Positions 43,967 to 53,332 of a stretch of 64,000 nucleotides of DNA are shown here, one piece after another. Every line of letters starts with the position of its first letter. The stretch's first letter is position 1. Below the pieces are notes generated by a model that was not told where the DNA came from, searched no databases, and worked only from the letters and a program-made list of their open reading frames with translations. A program made the translations under genes and the position numbers. Origin of the DNA: JAGVSR01 sp963742405 (GTDB lineage: Bacteria; Pseudomonadota; Alphaproteobacteria; Rhizobiales; Hyphomicrobiaceae). The stretch is taken from the NCBI GenBank assembly GCA_963742405.1, contig CAVUMB010000007.1, positions 1 to 64,000 of the forward strand. The letters are read 5' to 3'.

Positions 43967-44713
43967 TCAGACCTGTTCCCAGCCGTTAGGGCCAAGACGT
44001 TCCTGCGGCAGGAAGCGCGTCTTGTAGTTCATCTTGCGCGAGCCCTCGATCCAGTAACCGAGATAGACGTACGGTAGCCCGAGGCTCCGCGCATACTCGA
44101 TCGTTTCCAGGATCATATAGGTGCCAAGTCCACGGCCACCTTCGGTCGGCTCATAGAACGAATAAACCATCGAAATGCCGTCGGAGAGCTGGTCGCACAG
44201 CGCCGCGGCAGCAAGCGGCCAGCGCGTGGGATCAGAGGACAAAGCGCCGTCCACCGGCTTGACGCGATATTCGGTGATCGATGTTTCAATCACGCTTTCT
44301 TCGACCATCAGCGCGTAATCGAGAGCGCTCATGTCGGCCATGCCGCCATCGGCGTGCCGGGCATCGATGTAGCGGCGGAAGAGGCTGAATTGTTCTGAGC
44401 TTGGTTGTGTGGCAACGCGACGGGCCACGAGGTCGAGATTTTCCGCAGACACCCGCCGCATCGAACCGGACGGCCGAAACGCATCGACCACGACGCGCAC
44501 GGAGACGCAGGCATGACAGCCTTCGCAATACGGCATGTAGGCGATGTTCTGGCTGCGTCGGAAACCACCGCGCAAAAGATTGTCGACGAGTGCCGGTTGC
44601 TTGTCGGCTGTAAGGTGGGTGAAGAGTTTGCGTTCGAGCCGTCCTGGAAGGTACGGGCACGGTTGCGCGGCGGTCACGTAGAACTCAGGAAAGTGCTTTC
44701 GCTGCTCGCTCAT
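43967..44713 (-). CDS. bpt: Aminoacyl-tRNA-protein transferase (Ate1/Bpt family)
   Basis: 248 residues. It transfers an amino acid (leucine in the bacterial Bpt branch; arginine in eukaryotic Ate1) from tRNA to N-terminal Asp/Glu of proteins, marking them for ClpS/ClpAP. The N-terminal cysteine motif YMPYCEGCHACVSVRV and the C-terminal GNAT-like core (MVYSFYEPTEGGRGLGTYMI, then LGYWIEGSRKMNYKTRF) are intact. Length is standard. It is a single gene with a 250-bp gap behind its start. Confidence 0.9.
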   Translation of the reverse strand: MSEQRKHFPEFYVTAAQPCPYLPGRLERKLFTHLTADKQPALVDNLLRGGFRRSQNIAYMPYCEGCHACVSVRVVVDAFRPSGSMRRVSAENLDLVARRVATQPSSEQFSLFRRYIDARHADGGMADMSALDYALMVEESVIETSITEYRVKPVDGALSSDPTRWPLAAAALCDQLSDGISMVYSFYEPTEGGRGLGTYMILETIEYARSLGLPYVYLGYWIEGSRKMNYKTRFLPQERLGPNGWEQV

Positions 44714-44964
44714 CGCCCGTCCTTGGCTCGCCGTGCGCGTCCAGCTTTGCCGGTCCGACGCGTGTTTCCCTCACCCGACAGGAATTGAGGGCCGTTCCGC
44801 CCTCCCGATCGAGCCAACACAATTTCAAGCTTCAAGCCTGCGGGACCGTTAAGGCAAGACGATGATACGTCAGTTGTGGCCTCGTTCAAGCTGCTCCATC
44901 GTGAAGCCACAACTCGAACACAAGTTGCCGGGCAACGTTGATATTTCTGCACACCGGGACCAGG

Positions 44965-45243
44965 TCAGTCGTCGCGTTTGAGTAGGCCTGCGGCGGCCGG
45001 CGGCGGCGCAGAAGACCGCCGCGGCGGCTGTCGCGACGCCTCGCCTCCACTTCCGGCTCCTGCAGCCGGCGGGGCGGATGCCCGGCGCGGAGCAGTGGGC
45101 TCGTCTGCGGGCCCAGGCAAGGGAGAAGCCGATGCACCCCGCTCTTCACCGGCCTTTATGCTGGCACGACCGAGCAGATACCCGACGTATCCCGCAATGA
45201 CGGCGACGACGATGAGCTGAAGGAACTCGGGGGTCGGCATCAC
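44965..45243 (-). CDS. Small single-helix membrane protein, Pro/Ala-rich
   Basis: 92 residues. A membrane helix at the start (FLQLIVVAVIAGYVGYLLGRAS) is followed by a cytoplasmic or periplasmic tail of Pro, Ala, Ser and Arg ending LLKRDD. No domain is recognised. The region between it and the transferase gene (44714-44964) holds nothing I recognise. Start ATG 45243 or the ATG just after it (45240) is plausible. Confidence 0.45.
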   Translation of the reverse strand: MMPTPEFLQLIVVAVIAGYVGYLLGRASIKAGEERGASASPLPGPADEPTAPRRASAPPAAGAGSGGEASRQPPRRSSAPPPAAAGLLKRDD

Positions 45244-45345
45244 AACCTCGTCTTTGCAGCAACGAGCTGTAGCCTACCGGCAACGGCGCCGCCGCGCAAA
45301 GGGATTGGCTCACCGGGCCACCAGGCGATCGATGGAAATCAGGCG

Positions 45346-45606
45346 TTATGGCGAAGTTTGAGCGACAGCGGGAGCCTCCAAGGCGGGATTGATCGAAGCG
45401 TGCGTCAGCCACGCCATGCCCGCGATTCCGACCGTCAGGATCGCCAGGCCTAGCAAGGCCCGCCGCAGCGCCCACCGCGCGTCCAACAGCCGAGGCGAGG
45501 TGGTCACGGTGTCGCCGCCGGAACCCTGAAACTGACCAGTCATGTCGGTGATGTCCCCTGACGCGCGCGGCGTATCGGCAATTCCGAGGTCAAAACGCGT
45601 GTCCAC
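45346..45606 (-). CDS. Small membrane protein, 86 aa
   Basis: The first ~45 residues are hydrophilic (MDTRFDLGIADTP). One membrane helix follows (RALLGLAILTVGIAGMAWL) and a short tail rich in Ala and Pro. I recognise no family. It shares strand with its neighbour 44965-45243, separated by 102 bp, and could be cotranscribed with it. The 178 bp between it and the transporter (45607-45784) show nothing. Confidence 0.45.
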   Translation of the reverse strand: MDTRFDLGIADTPRASGDITDMTGQFQGSGGDTVTTSPRLLDARWALRRALLGLAILTVGIAGMAWLTHASINPALEAPAVAQTSP

Positions 45607-45784
45607 GTTTCAAGTTGCATCACGTGACACCGCGGCGGAGCTTGTCCCGTCAAGGTCCGCCGCAAGCCCGGAGGCCCCCGTTAAGAAATCTTTGGAAGAG
45701 TGAGCGGCAGGGGTCAAGAGAGGCGCGCCCGCATAACTATTTCTTCGTCCGGGCGTGGTGCAGATGCCACGTTCCGCGCGAGTA

Positions 45785-47291
45785 TTACCCGCCACCCCGG
45801 ATGCGGCCGCCGAAGGCCATGATGGCCGCGAGCGGAATGGCGACACCCAAGATCACGACAGTCACGACGAGAGCTGGCAGGTCGGAATAGTTTCCGCGCT
45901 CGATGAGGAAAATGCCGTTGAGATACTTCGTCGCCAGTTGTCCCGCGATCAGTGCCAGATTGAGGAACGACGCCATGAGCGCGAACCACACCGCCCGCTT
46001 GGCCGGCGGTGCATAGATTGCGATCAGGGTCAGCAGTGGGACCATGCTGAGTTGCGCCAGGGGCGAGGCTGCAGCTGCATCGATCACCGCGATGGTCCGG
46101 GCGCCGAAACCGAAAGTCTCCTGCGTCCAAAGATCGAGGCGGTAGACGAGTAGCAGCGTCGGGATGGATAGGATCCCGCCGGCAACCGTCAGCCACAGAA
46201 GTACGCGAGCCACTGGAACGCGGGTGATGGCATCCGACAACAGCCACGCTGCGATCAGCGCAATGGCGGCGCCGATCTGACCGAGCACGCCGTAGAATGT
46301 TTCATCAAAGCCCAGCACATCGATGGTGAACCAGCGGTAGCCTTCTCCAACTCCAGGAACGGCGCGAAAAAAGAAAATAATCAGCGCCGCATACATGATC
46401 GTGAGGCGCGTGTCAGGCGCGATGTCGGCGGTGACACGGTGCAGCATCGCGAGGATCACCGTCAGCGACAGGATAAACGTGATTTCCTGGGCGTAGGGCA
46501 CGCCGAGATAGGCAATCAAAACGGTTGCTGCACCAAACACTAAGCCGCCGCCGAGAATACGCCAATCCGTCGGCCGGCTTTCACCGCTCTCCAGTTTGAC
46601 CAGTAGGGCGCCGCTGGCCGAGATGACCGGCACGGCAAGCCCGATTAAGAAACACAGTTTCGTAGGGCATCGTGTTCGCCAGATAACCGGCGAGCCCCGC
46701 AACGGACAGCGCACCGAACGACAGTGCCAGCCTGCCGAGGATCTGCACCATGCCGAGATCATGATCGATTTCGCTCTGTTCACGCGCTGTACCGTCAGCA
46801 AGCGTGCGTGGCACGACTTCCGTGCTCATTGCGTCGGCGACGACATCCTGCAACACGACGCCGATAACTGTGATGATCTGCGCCGTGATGTAAATCTGCT
46901 CCGGCGGGGCAAACGTGATCCAGTTACCCGCAGCTCCCGCCAGCATGATGAGCCCGGTAGCGATCAGCCCCGCCCCCAGGAAGACGTAGCCACGGCGGCG
47001 GGAACCGAACAATTGAACGGTATCGACGAGTTCGCCAAACACCATCTTCACCGCCCACGGCAGCGTAAGCCAGACGCCGAGGTGCGCCAGAGCCGCCGCC
47101 GACAGTGTTAGTTCCTTTTTGACCCAGAAGCTGTCAGCAACCGCGATGATGCCGAGCGCGCCATACGCAAAATAGACCATTAAAAGCGGCAGATAATTCC
47201 ATCGGAAAGCGCGGATCGGCGCCAGAAGCGCGCGCGACAGAAGCTCAGACACGCGTGCGCCAATGGGCTCGGGAAGGCTGCTCTCGCTCAT
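45785..47291 (-). CDS. BT1/folate-biopterin-type MFS transporter, one frame break
   Basis: About 502 residues with 12 or so hydrophobic segments. The first conserved stretch is FRWNYLPLLMVYFAYGALGI, then FWVKKELTLSAAALAHLGVWLTLPWAVKMVFGELVDTV (in parts). The latter is the BT1-family signature, recalling folate-biopterin carriers of protozoa, cyanobacteria and proteobacteria. The frame changes near 46655 within a helix. I start at MSESSLPEP (47291). It is 26 bp downstream of the acyl-activating enzyme gene, so both form an operon, which suggests an uptake-and-activate pair or a role in lipid handling. Substrate is unknown. Confidence 0.7.
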
Positions 47292-47317
47292 GCAATTAGG
47301 ATGTCTTCTATTCTGGG

Positions 47318-48898
47318 TTACAGGAGAGGCCTTGCTTCGCGAGCCTTTTCCAGCGTGGCCGCATAATCGACTTTGCCCGATCCGAGGATCGGTATCTGTT
47401 GTGTCACGAGAAGGGCTTTCGGCACCCATAATTCGGCAATGCCCTGTTCGCGCGCATAAGCCGACAGCGCAGCTTTGTCGGCATCAGGCTTGTCCGTCAC
47501 GAGCACGAGACTTTCGCCGCGGCGCGCGTCCGGCAGCGCCACACAGACGTGCGTGTTGTCGGGCCATAATCCCGATGCCATCGCCTCGACGGCTGCCAGT
47601 GAAACCATCTCTCCGCCGATTTTTGCAAAACGCTTCGCCCGGCCGCGAATGAAGATGTAGCCATCGTCGATCGTCACGATATCGCCCGTGTCGTGCCAGC
47701 CACCGGCAGGCGGGACGAGCGAGCCCGGCGCATTCGGCAGAATGTAGCCCGCCATGATGTTGGGTCCCCGGACCTGCAACCGTCCCCCGTCGCTGATCCC
47801 TTCAACCGGCGACAGGCTCGTCTCAATCCCCGGTAGCACCCGGCCAACGCTGCCTTGCCGCTTGTGGTCCGGGAGGTTGCACGAGATGACGGGTGAACAT
47901 TCGGTCGCGCCATAACCCTCTAGAATTTCCGTCCCGCTGCGCCCCCAGATTTCGCGCGTCGCATCTTTCACCCGCTCCGCTCCAGCCACGACATAGCGCA
48001 GCGTATCGGTGTCGCCCTCGTCAGCCGCACGCGCGTAGCCTTGTAAGAACGTGTCGGTCGAAAACAACAGCGTCGACCTGGTTTCCTTCATCAGTTTAGG
48101 GATTTGCTTGTAGTGCAGGGGACTGGGATAAAGAACCGTTCGCATCCCGTTCAGCAATGGCATCAGCGTTCCCGCCGTCAGCCCGAAGGAGTGGAACATT
48201 GGCAGAGGATTGAAGGCCGTGTCGAGCGCTGACAGTGCCCCCGTCGCATGTTGAAAGATCTGCCGCGCGTTCGCGACGAGGTTGGTGTTGGTCAACGCAA
48301 CACCCTTGGGCGCGCCCTCGGTGCCGGATGTGAAAAGCACGACAGCGATATCGCCGGGCTTTTGCGGTGAAGTTACAAAAGTTGGCGCCAGTGAACCGGC
48401 AAAACCAATCAGCTTGTCGGTTTGGCTGATCCCCTTGCGAATGTCTTCCAGATAAACAATGCGCCCCAAGCGGCCGGGCATCCACTCTGTTTCGCTGATC
48501 GCATCGACAAGGTCATCGAGCTTTGCCGTTTCGACGAACCTGCGCGATGTGACGACCACCGGCAACGGCCCGGTTTTGATCGCGGACTGAATATTGCGCG
48601 CCCCTGCGGTGAAGTTGAGCAAACCCACCGTGCGCCCGAAGGCATTGAGCCCGAATAGCGACAGAACCAATGCATTGACGTTTGGCAGCAAAAGACCCGT
48701 TGCCTGACCGGGCAGCGTCTCCCGCTTCAGTCGTCGGCCAAGGACAAGGCTCCCCAGGATGAGCCTGCCGTAGGTCAGTGGCTGCCGCTCGACATCCTCA
48801 AGAATGATCTTGCCCGCCCCATGACGCCGCGCAGCATCGCGTAATGCGCCAAACAGCGACATACGGCAGGCGGCGGCGTTGAAGTCGGTCGGTGTCAT
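47318..48898 (-). CDS. AMP-binding acyl-activating enzyme (Aas-like ligase domain)
   Basis: About 526 residues of the ANL superfamily (acyl-CoA/acyl-ACP synthetases). The P-loop-like motif VVLFTSGTEGAPKGVALTN is followed by EGYGATECSPVISCN and WHDTGDIVTIDDGYIFIRGRAKRF, then GKVDYAATL with the C-terminal-domain Lys. The GYGATECSP segment resembles the acyl-ACP synthetase part of Aas (2-acyl-GPE acyltransferase/acyl-ACP synthetase), here as a stand-alone ligase without the PlsC domain. Likely a fatty acid plus ATP gives acyl-AMP, then a thioester. I choose MTPTDF (48898). The downstream BT1 transporter shares the operon. Confidence 0.78.
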   Translation of the reverse strand: MTPTDFNAAACRMSLFGALRDAARRHGAGKIILEDVERQPLTYGRLILGSLVLGRRLKRETLPGQATGLLLPNVNALVLSLFGLNAFGRTVGLLNFTAGARNIQSAIKTGPLPVVVTSRRFVETAKLDDLVDAISETEWMPGRLGRIVYLEDIRKGISQTDKLIGFAGSLAPTFVTSPQKPGDIAVVLFTSGTEGAPKGVALTNTNLVANARQIFQHATGALSALDTAFNPLPMFHSFGLTAGTLMPLLNGMRTVLYPSPLHYKQIPKLMKETRSTLLFSTDTFLQGYARAADEGDTDTLRYVVAGAERVKDATREIWGRSGTEILEGYGATECSPVISCNLPDHKRQGSVGRVLPGIETSLSPVEGISDGGRLQVRGPNIMAGYILPNAPGSLVPPAGGWHDTGDIVTIDDGYIFIRGRAKRFAKIGGEMVSLAAVEAMASGLWPDNTHVCVALPDARRGESLVLVTDKPDADKAALSAYAREQGIAELWVPKALLVTQQIPILGSGKVDYAATLEKAREARPLL

Positions 48899-49155
48899 CA
48901 CAATTCGGCTCGCAGGGGTTGGTTGACTGGTTGGACACCAAACCACTGCCGGGCGCAACGGGGCGGCCTCGCGGCTGCGGTCGAGTTTTTCCGCTTTATT
49001 TGCGACGCTCGCGGCTTTCGCCTGTTGTCCGGTCGCTTGCTCACATTCCCGAAACAGCGTCGACGACGAAGAATGTTTGTGCGGCGATTGCGAACGGCGT
49101 GCTGATCCCCTAAGAGCGGCTGGGTCGAGGGCAAGGGTATAGCCGGGAGCAGCGA

Positions 49156-49767
49156 TTGGCTGAATTGACGCCCGACGCCGATCGCGCGGCGCTGAAACGT
49201 ACGGTCGCCGGCGTCGCCGCGCTGAACTTGAGCTACTTCTTTGTCGAGTTCACGGTCGCGCTAGCAATCGGCTCGGTCGCGCTCTATGCCGACAGCATCG
49301 ACTTCCTCGAGGACGCGACGATCAACTTTCTCGTGCTCGTCGCGCTGGGCTGGAGTGCTGCGCGCCGCCGCATCGTCGGTCTCGTTCTGGCCATGTGCCT
49401 TCTGGTGCCAGGTCTCGCCGCTCTCTACACCGCGTGGGATAAACTCTCCGCTCCGTCGGTTCCCGATCCGGTGCTTTTGACGCTCGCCGGGCTTGGCGCC
49501 CTTTTTATCAATGCCATCTGCGCGCTGCTATTGTCGCGCGTGCGTCATCATGGTGGAAGTCTATCGCTGGCCGCCTTCCTGTCAGCGCGCAACGACGTCG
49601 CCGTCAATATCGCGATCATCGCGGCGGGTGCCGCCACGGCGGCGACCGGATCCTTCTGGCCCGATCTGGTTGTCGGACTGGGGATCGCACTGCTCAATTC
49701 CGGTTCGGCCTACGAAGTCTATCAGTCAGCCATCGGAGAAACCGACGACGACGACATCCGCGCCTGA
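49156..49767 (+). CDS. CDF-like cation transporter, short form
   Basis: 203 residues with about six hydrophobic segments and no C-terminal cytosolic domain, so it is a short member of the cation diffusion facilitator group (metal/proton antiport out of the cytosol). Two metal-site helices are seen: LYADSIDFLEDATINF (Asp residues) and LSARNDVAVNIAI (Asn/Asp). The start is TTG at 49156, seven bases after GGGAG. Its tail is acidic (ETDDDDI). Adjacent genes are unrelated by function; a diheme peroxidase lies 60 bp downstream. Confidence 0.65.
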   Translation: MAELTPDADRAALKRTVAGVAALNLSYFFVEFTVALAIGSVALYADSIDFLEDATINFLVLVALGWSAARRRIVGLVLAMCLLVPGLAALYTAWDKLSAPSVPDPVLLTLAGLGALFINAICALLLSRVRHHGGSLSLAAFLSARNDVAVNIAIIAAGAATAATGSFWPDLVVGLGIALLNSGSAYEVYQSAIGETDDDDIRA

Positions 49768-49826
49768 ATTCCGGCGACGATGGGGGCAGTGCAGCACTCG
49801 AAAGTCTTGTGCTAAGAGTGGCTTGC

Positions 49827-50825
49827 ATGACGACTTATAGATTAATCCACCGCACTTTTTTTATCCGAACCGCGCTTGTCGCGCTGGGGCTTGCATTAGC
49901 TGCGGCACCCGGTCCGGCTGCCGACAGCGCGGCCGGACCAGACCTCATTTGGCAATCGATCTTTGCGCGGCCGGCGCCGTCACCGGTGCATCCGCTGGAA
50001 GCAAAGCGGCAAGATCTCGGTTTCTCGCTGTTTTTTGATACGCGCCTCTCGCGCGATGGCGACCGCTCCTGTGCCACCTGCCATCAGCCACAAAACAGCT
50101 ACACCGACACTTTGCCGCGAGCTATCGGTCGCGATGGGACGGCGCTGAAGCGCAACACGGCGCATCTGTTCAATCTTGCGTGGTCGACGAGCTTTTACTG
50201 GGATGGCCGCGAACCGACACTCGAACGCCAGGCGCGCCAGCCGTTGCACGCACCCAACGAGATGGCCGCCGATCTCAACCGGGCACTTGCACAGCTGGCC
50301 GGCAATGCCGAGAAGCGCGCCGCGTTTTCCGCAGCGTTTCCCGAAGAGCCCGGCGTAACTGAACATTCGATACTGGCTGCATTGGCAGCTTATGAGAAAA
50401 CGATTGTCTCCCCCGAAACCCGCTTTGATGCCTGGATTGGGGGTGACGCAAACGCGCTGAGCGACCGCGAGCGGCGCGGCTTTCGCATTTTTGTCGGCAA
50501 AGGCGGCTGTCTCTCCTGCCACGGCGGTTGGCGCATGACCGATGATGGTTTTCACGATATCGGCCTTGCCACAAGCGATCCCGGGCGAAGTGCCGTTGAA
50601 GGCGGAACACCCGGAATTCCTGCATTCAAAACACCCGGGTTGCGGCAGGTGGCACGCACCGCGCCCTACATGCACGACGGGTCGCTGGCGACACTTGAAG
50701 ATGTGGTAGCGCACTATGCCGGCAAGCACGTAGATCGTCCCTCGCTGGCGCCTAGCCTGGTTCGCCACCTGGACCTCAATGCGGAAGAACGGGCCGCTCT
50801 GGTGGCGTTTCTTCGCACGCTGTGA
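49827..50825 (+). CDS. Cytochrome c peroxidase (CcpA/MauG family), diheme
   Basis: About 332 residues, exported. The signal peptide is FFIRTALVALGLALAAAPGPA. Two heme c motifs are visible: CATCH (about 50072-50086) and CLSCH (about 50507-50521). Conserved segments FSLFFDTRLSRDGDRSCATCH, NTAHLFNLAWSTSFYWDGRE, MAADLN, KTPGLRQVARTAPYMHDGSLATLEDVV (in parts) and AFLRTL are those of di-heme peroxidases that reduce H2O2 in the periplasm with cytochrome electrons. The MauG branch uses the same fold to modify amine dehydrogenase, but no such operon is near. I start at MTTYRL (49827). A hairpin follows the stop. Confidence 0.83.
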   Translation: MTTYRLIHRTFFIRTALVALGLALAAAPGPAADSAAGPDLIWQSIFARPAPSPVHPLEAKRQDLGFSLFFDTRLSRDGDRSCATCHQPQNSYTDTLPRAIGRDGTALKRNTAHLFNLAWSTSFYWDGREPTLERQARQPLHAPNEMAADLNRALAQLAGNAEKRAAFSAAFPEEPGVTEHSILAALAAYEKTIVSPETRFDAWIGGDANALSDRERRGFRIFVGKGGCLSCHGGWRMTDDGFHDIGLATSDPGRSAVEGGTPGIPAFKTPGLRQVARTAPYMHDGSLATLEDVVAHYAGKHVDRPSLAPSLVRHLDLNAEERAALVAFLRTL

Positions 50826-50828
50826 AAA

Positions 50829-50852
50829 GCGAATCGTGTGCAGGTGATTCGC
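50829..50852 (+). terminator. Hairpin after the cytochrome c peroxidase gene
   Basis: GCGAATC (50829-50835) and GATTCGC (50846-50852) form a 7-bp stem with a 10-nt loop, three bases after the stop codon. There is no T-run, so it is a candidate terminator or 3'-end stabiliser only. Confidence 0.35.
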
Positions 50853-51150
50853 CCCCGAGTTTGCGGAGGTAATTGCCGAAAGTTTGGTATGCGCCGCCGC
50901 GATGCCAGATATGCTTTTCCAAAATTGAAGAAATTCGGCCCATTTCTCTAGGAGTTGCCCAATGCTGCGTCGCTTGAACGCAACACCGACATTTCGTTTA
51001 TTTCTTTAGCAACCACTGCCGCTTTTATGAACTTGTCAGGATTAGTTCCCAGGCATACCCTTTCAATCAACAAAAAGACCAGACGGGATGGACGCCCAAT
51101 CTGCAACCGACCTCGCACAACGAGGTCATTTCTTACGCAGAGGTTGTCCA
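50853..51150. other. Intergenic stretch, nothing recognised
   Basis: No supported feature except the ribosome binding site of the next gene (AGAGG near 51139-51143, seven bases before ATG 51151). AT-rich patches near 50995-51025 could hold its promoter. Confidence 0.35.
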
Positions 51151-51357
51151 ATGCTCGAACTCATGGTGTCCGTTTGCCTCATCAATGATCCTGCCCGCTG
51201 CAAGGACGTCGCGCTGACCTATTCGGCAGAAAACCTCACGCCGATGCAGTGCATGATGGGAGCCCAGCCTGAAATTGCAAAATGGATTGAGGCTCATCCC
51301 AAATGGGTCCTCAGAAAGTGGACCTGTCAGCGCGCCGGTCTCTACGCCAAGATTTGA
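51151..51357 (+). CDS. Conserved small hypothetical protein, 68 aa
   Basis: Starts MLELMVSVCLINDPARCKDV with AGAGG seven bases upstream. It contains four cysteines (VCLI, ARCKD, QCMMG, WTCQR) in an otherwise soluble alpha-rich sequence (QPEIAKWIEAHPKWVLRKW). Very similar short proteins are widespread in Hyphomicrobiales without a known function. The frame is open upstream to 51088 but that part lacks a start signal. Confidence 0.6.
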   Translation: MLELMVSVCLINDPARCKDVALTYSAENLTPMQCMMGAQPEIAKWIEAHPKWVLRKWTCQRAGLYAKI

Positions 51358-51526
51358 AAATTTGTATCATCCGGGTCGGCGCCCCCGAGCCGCCCGGAAG
51401 GCAATGCGTTCGCCGTTGCACCCATGATTTGCAGCCGAAAGATTTTTCCGCGAGACGGCGCTCCCAAAACATCCGCTGGTGCCCAAGACGGCCGCTGTGC
51501 GCGGAACTCCTAGCTGTCACCACAGC

Positions 51527-52430
51527 TCATGGATCGAAAATGATCCGCTGCTTGAGACGCGATCCGACGAAATCGAGGAAAGCCCGCAGCTTTTTCGGCA
51601 TCTGGCGGTTGGCCGAGTAGACAAACTGGACCGGCATGATCGGTGGTTCATGATCGCGCATGACAAGGACGAGCGCCCGGTCCCGGATTGCGCCGGCCGC
51701 CTGATAGCAGAGCACGCGCGTCAACCCTAGACCGTCGGCCGCAGCCGCGACCGCCGCTTCGGCGTTGCTGACAGCCAACCGCGAATGAACGAACACTCGC
51801 TTGACGTTGCCTTCAGTGCGAAACTCCCACACCGTCGGCGCATGCAACGGCGTCAGCGTCACGCAATCATGGCCGGCCAGGTCGCTCGGCTGGAGCGGTG
51901 GACCTCTCTTTGCCAGATAATCGGGACTGGCGCAGATGACGTGGCGGATGTCACCCAACCGCAATGCCAAAAGGTTGCTGTCTTCCAATATGCCGATGCG
52001 CAGCGCCACATCGATATGCTGTTCGATGAGATCGACCGCGACATCAGTCAGGCGCAGCTCGACATCAATGTCCGGATAGTCGTGCAAAAATTCCATCAAG
52101 ACCGGCATCAGATGCAGTCTGCCGAACACCACGGGTGCGCTGACGACGAGATTTCCCTTCGGCGCGATGTATTCGCCCGAAGCCAGTCGTTCGGCCTCGT
52201 CGATGTCTTCGAGTACGCGCCGGCAAGTCCGCAGGTACTGCACACCAGCGTCGGTGAGCGCAAGTTTCCGAGTTCGAGCGGGTGAGCAACTGCACGCGCA
52301 GATGACGCTCCAGTTCGGCGACGCGCCGGCTGACGGTCGCCAGCGGCGCTCGTAGCCCTTTAGCGGCGGCTGAGAAACTGCCGGTATCCACCACCGCCAC
52401 GAATGCGGCCATCGCCTCGAGACGGTCCAT
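51527..52430 (-). CDS. LysR family transcriptional regulator, one frame break
   Basis: About 300 residues. The helix-turn-helix begins MDRLEAMAAFVAVVDTGSFSAAAKGL; the frame changes near 52270 inside the end of the DNA-binding domain (LLTRS, then RKLALTDAG-like sequence). The effector domain follows (APKGNLVVSAPVVFGRLHLMPVL, LTDVAVDLIEQHIDVALRIG). It is of the CrgA-like branch as is the other LysR in this window. It is divergent from the YHS-domain gene 181 bp away and probably controls it; the intergenic region has AT-rich patches but no operator I can prove. Confidence 0.82.
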
Positions 52431-52610
52431 TAATATTCTCGCCAAATGGGAAGATTGTTCCCGAATTGAAAGAATAATCCAATCGATCGGTAAAGTGTAG
52501 ACCTCGTTCGTCGACCCGGACGCCCCGGCTCGCCGCCTGAAATGAACACATCAAGGGCAATCCGGTGAAGCCGAACAGCGGCGGATCACCCCAACCTCGA
52601 AGGACGTGCC

Positions 52611-53118
52611 ATGACGCATCATCGAAAGACGACCCTTGCTGCCTTAGCCATCGTTGGACTGCTTTCGGCTGGTGGGCCTGCGTTTGCTGGACCGGAAGTC
52701 AACACCTCGACGGGCATTGTGATCGCCGACGGCAAGCCCGCTTCGGGCCTCGCCGTCCACGGCTACGACGTCGTTGCCTATTTCACCGACGGTAAGCCCG
52801 TGAAAGGCGACTCGAAGTTCGCAGCACAGCATGGCGCGGCGACCTACCGTTTCGCCAGCAAAGCCCACCTCGATACCTTCCAGGCCAACCCGGAAAAGTA
52901 TGTGCCGGCCTACGGCGGCTTCTGCGCCTTCGGCGTCTCGGTCAATGCAAAGTTCGACGGCAATCCCGAGAACTGGAAGATTGTTGACGGCAGGCTCTAC
53001 CTGAAATCTCGACAGCGGCATTCAGCAGAATTGGCTCAAAGACGTGCCGGGCAACATCAAGAAGGCGGAAGCCATCTGGCCGGGCATCAAGGACAAGGCT
53101 CCAGCCGACATTAAGTGA
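52611..53118 (+). CDS. Secreted YHS domain protein, one frame break
   Basis: About 168 residues. The signal peptide is TTLAALAIVGLLSAGGPAFAG. The YHS core, HGYDVVAYFTDGKPVKGDSKF and YGGFCAFGVSVNAKFDGNPE with cysteine in GGFCAFG, is in frame to about 53005. After the frame change it continues LDSGIQQNWLKDVPGNIKKAE and ends PADIK at 53118. An extra A in CTGAAATCTC explains the shift. Such exported YHS proteins are often linked to metal handling and cell-envelope stress, not demonstrated. It is divergent from the LysR gene and followed by a strong hairpin. Confidence 0.75.
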
Positions 53119-53126
53119 AGCGCTAA

Positions 53127-53155
53127 GGAGGCCGTCCAGAGGATGGGCGGCCTCC
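53127..53155 (+). terminator. Strong GC hairpin after the YHS gene
   Basis: GGAGGCCG (53127-53134) and CGGCCTCC (53148-53155) form a perfect 8-bp stem with a 13-nt loop that can pair further (TCC with GGG). It begins eight bases after the YHS stop and faces the metY gene. There is no T-run, but stem strength makes it the best terminator in the window. Confidence 0.5.
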
Positions 53156-53332
53156 CCCCGCGGGTGATGCACGGTCGATTGGCTTCGGATCGGCGCATGT
53201 GCGCACAAGGAGTGATCGCAGCGGAGCAAAATGTTTCTGGGCCGCTTCTAAACAATCCCACTCTGTCCCGGTTGACAGCGCCCGCGTCCAAGTCTCCCTT
53301 CAGCTTTCGACAGTGAGAGGCTGGAGGACGCC

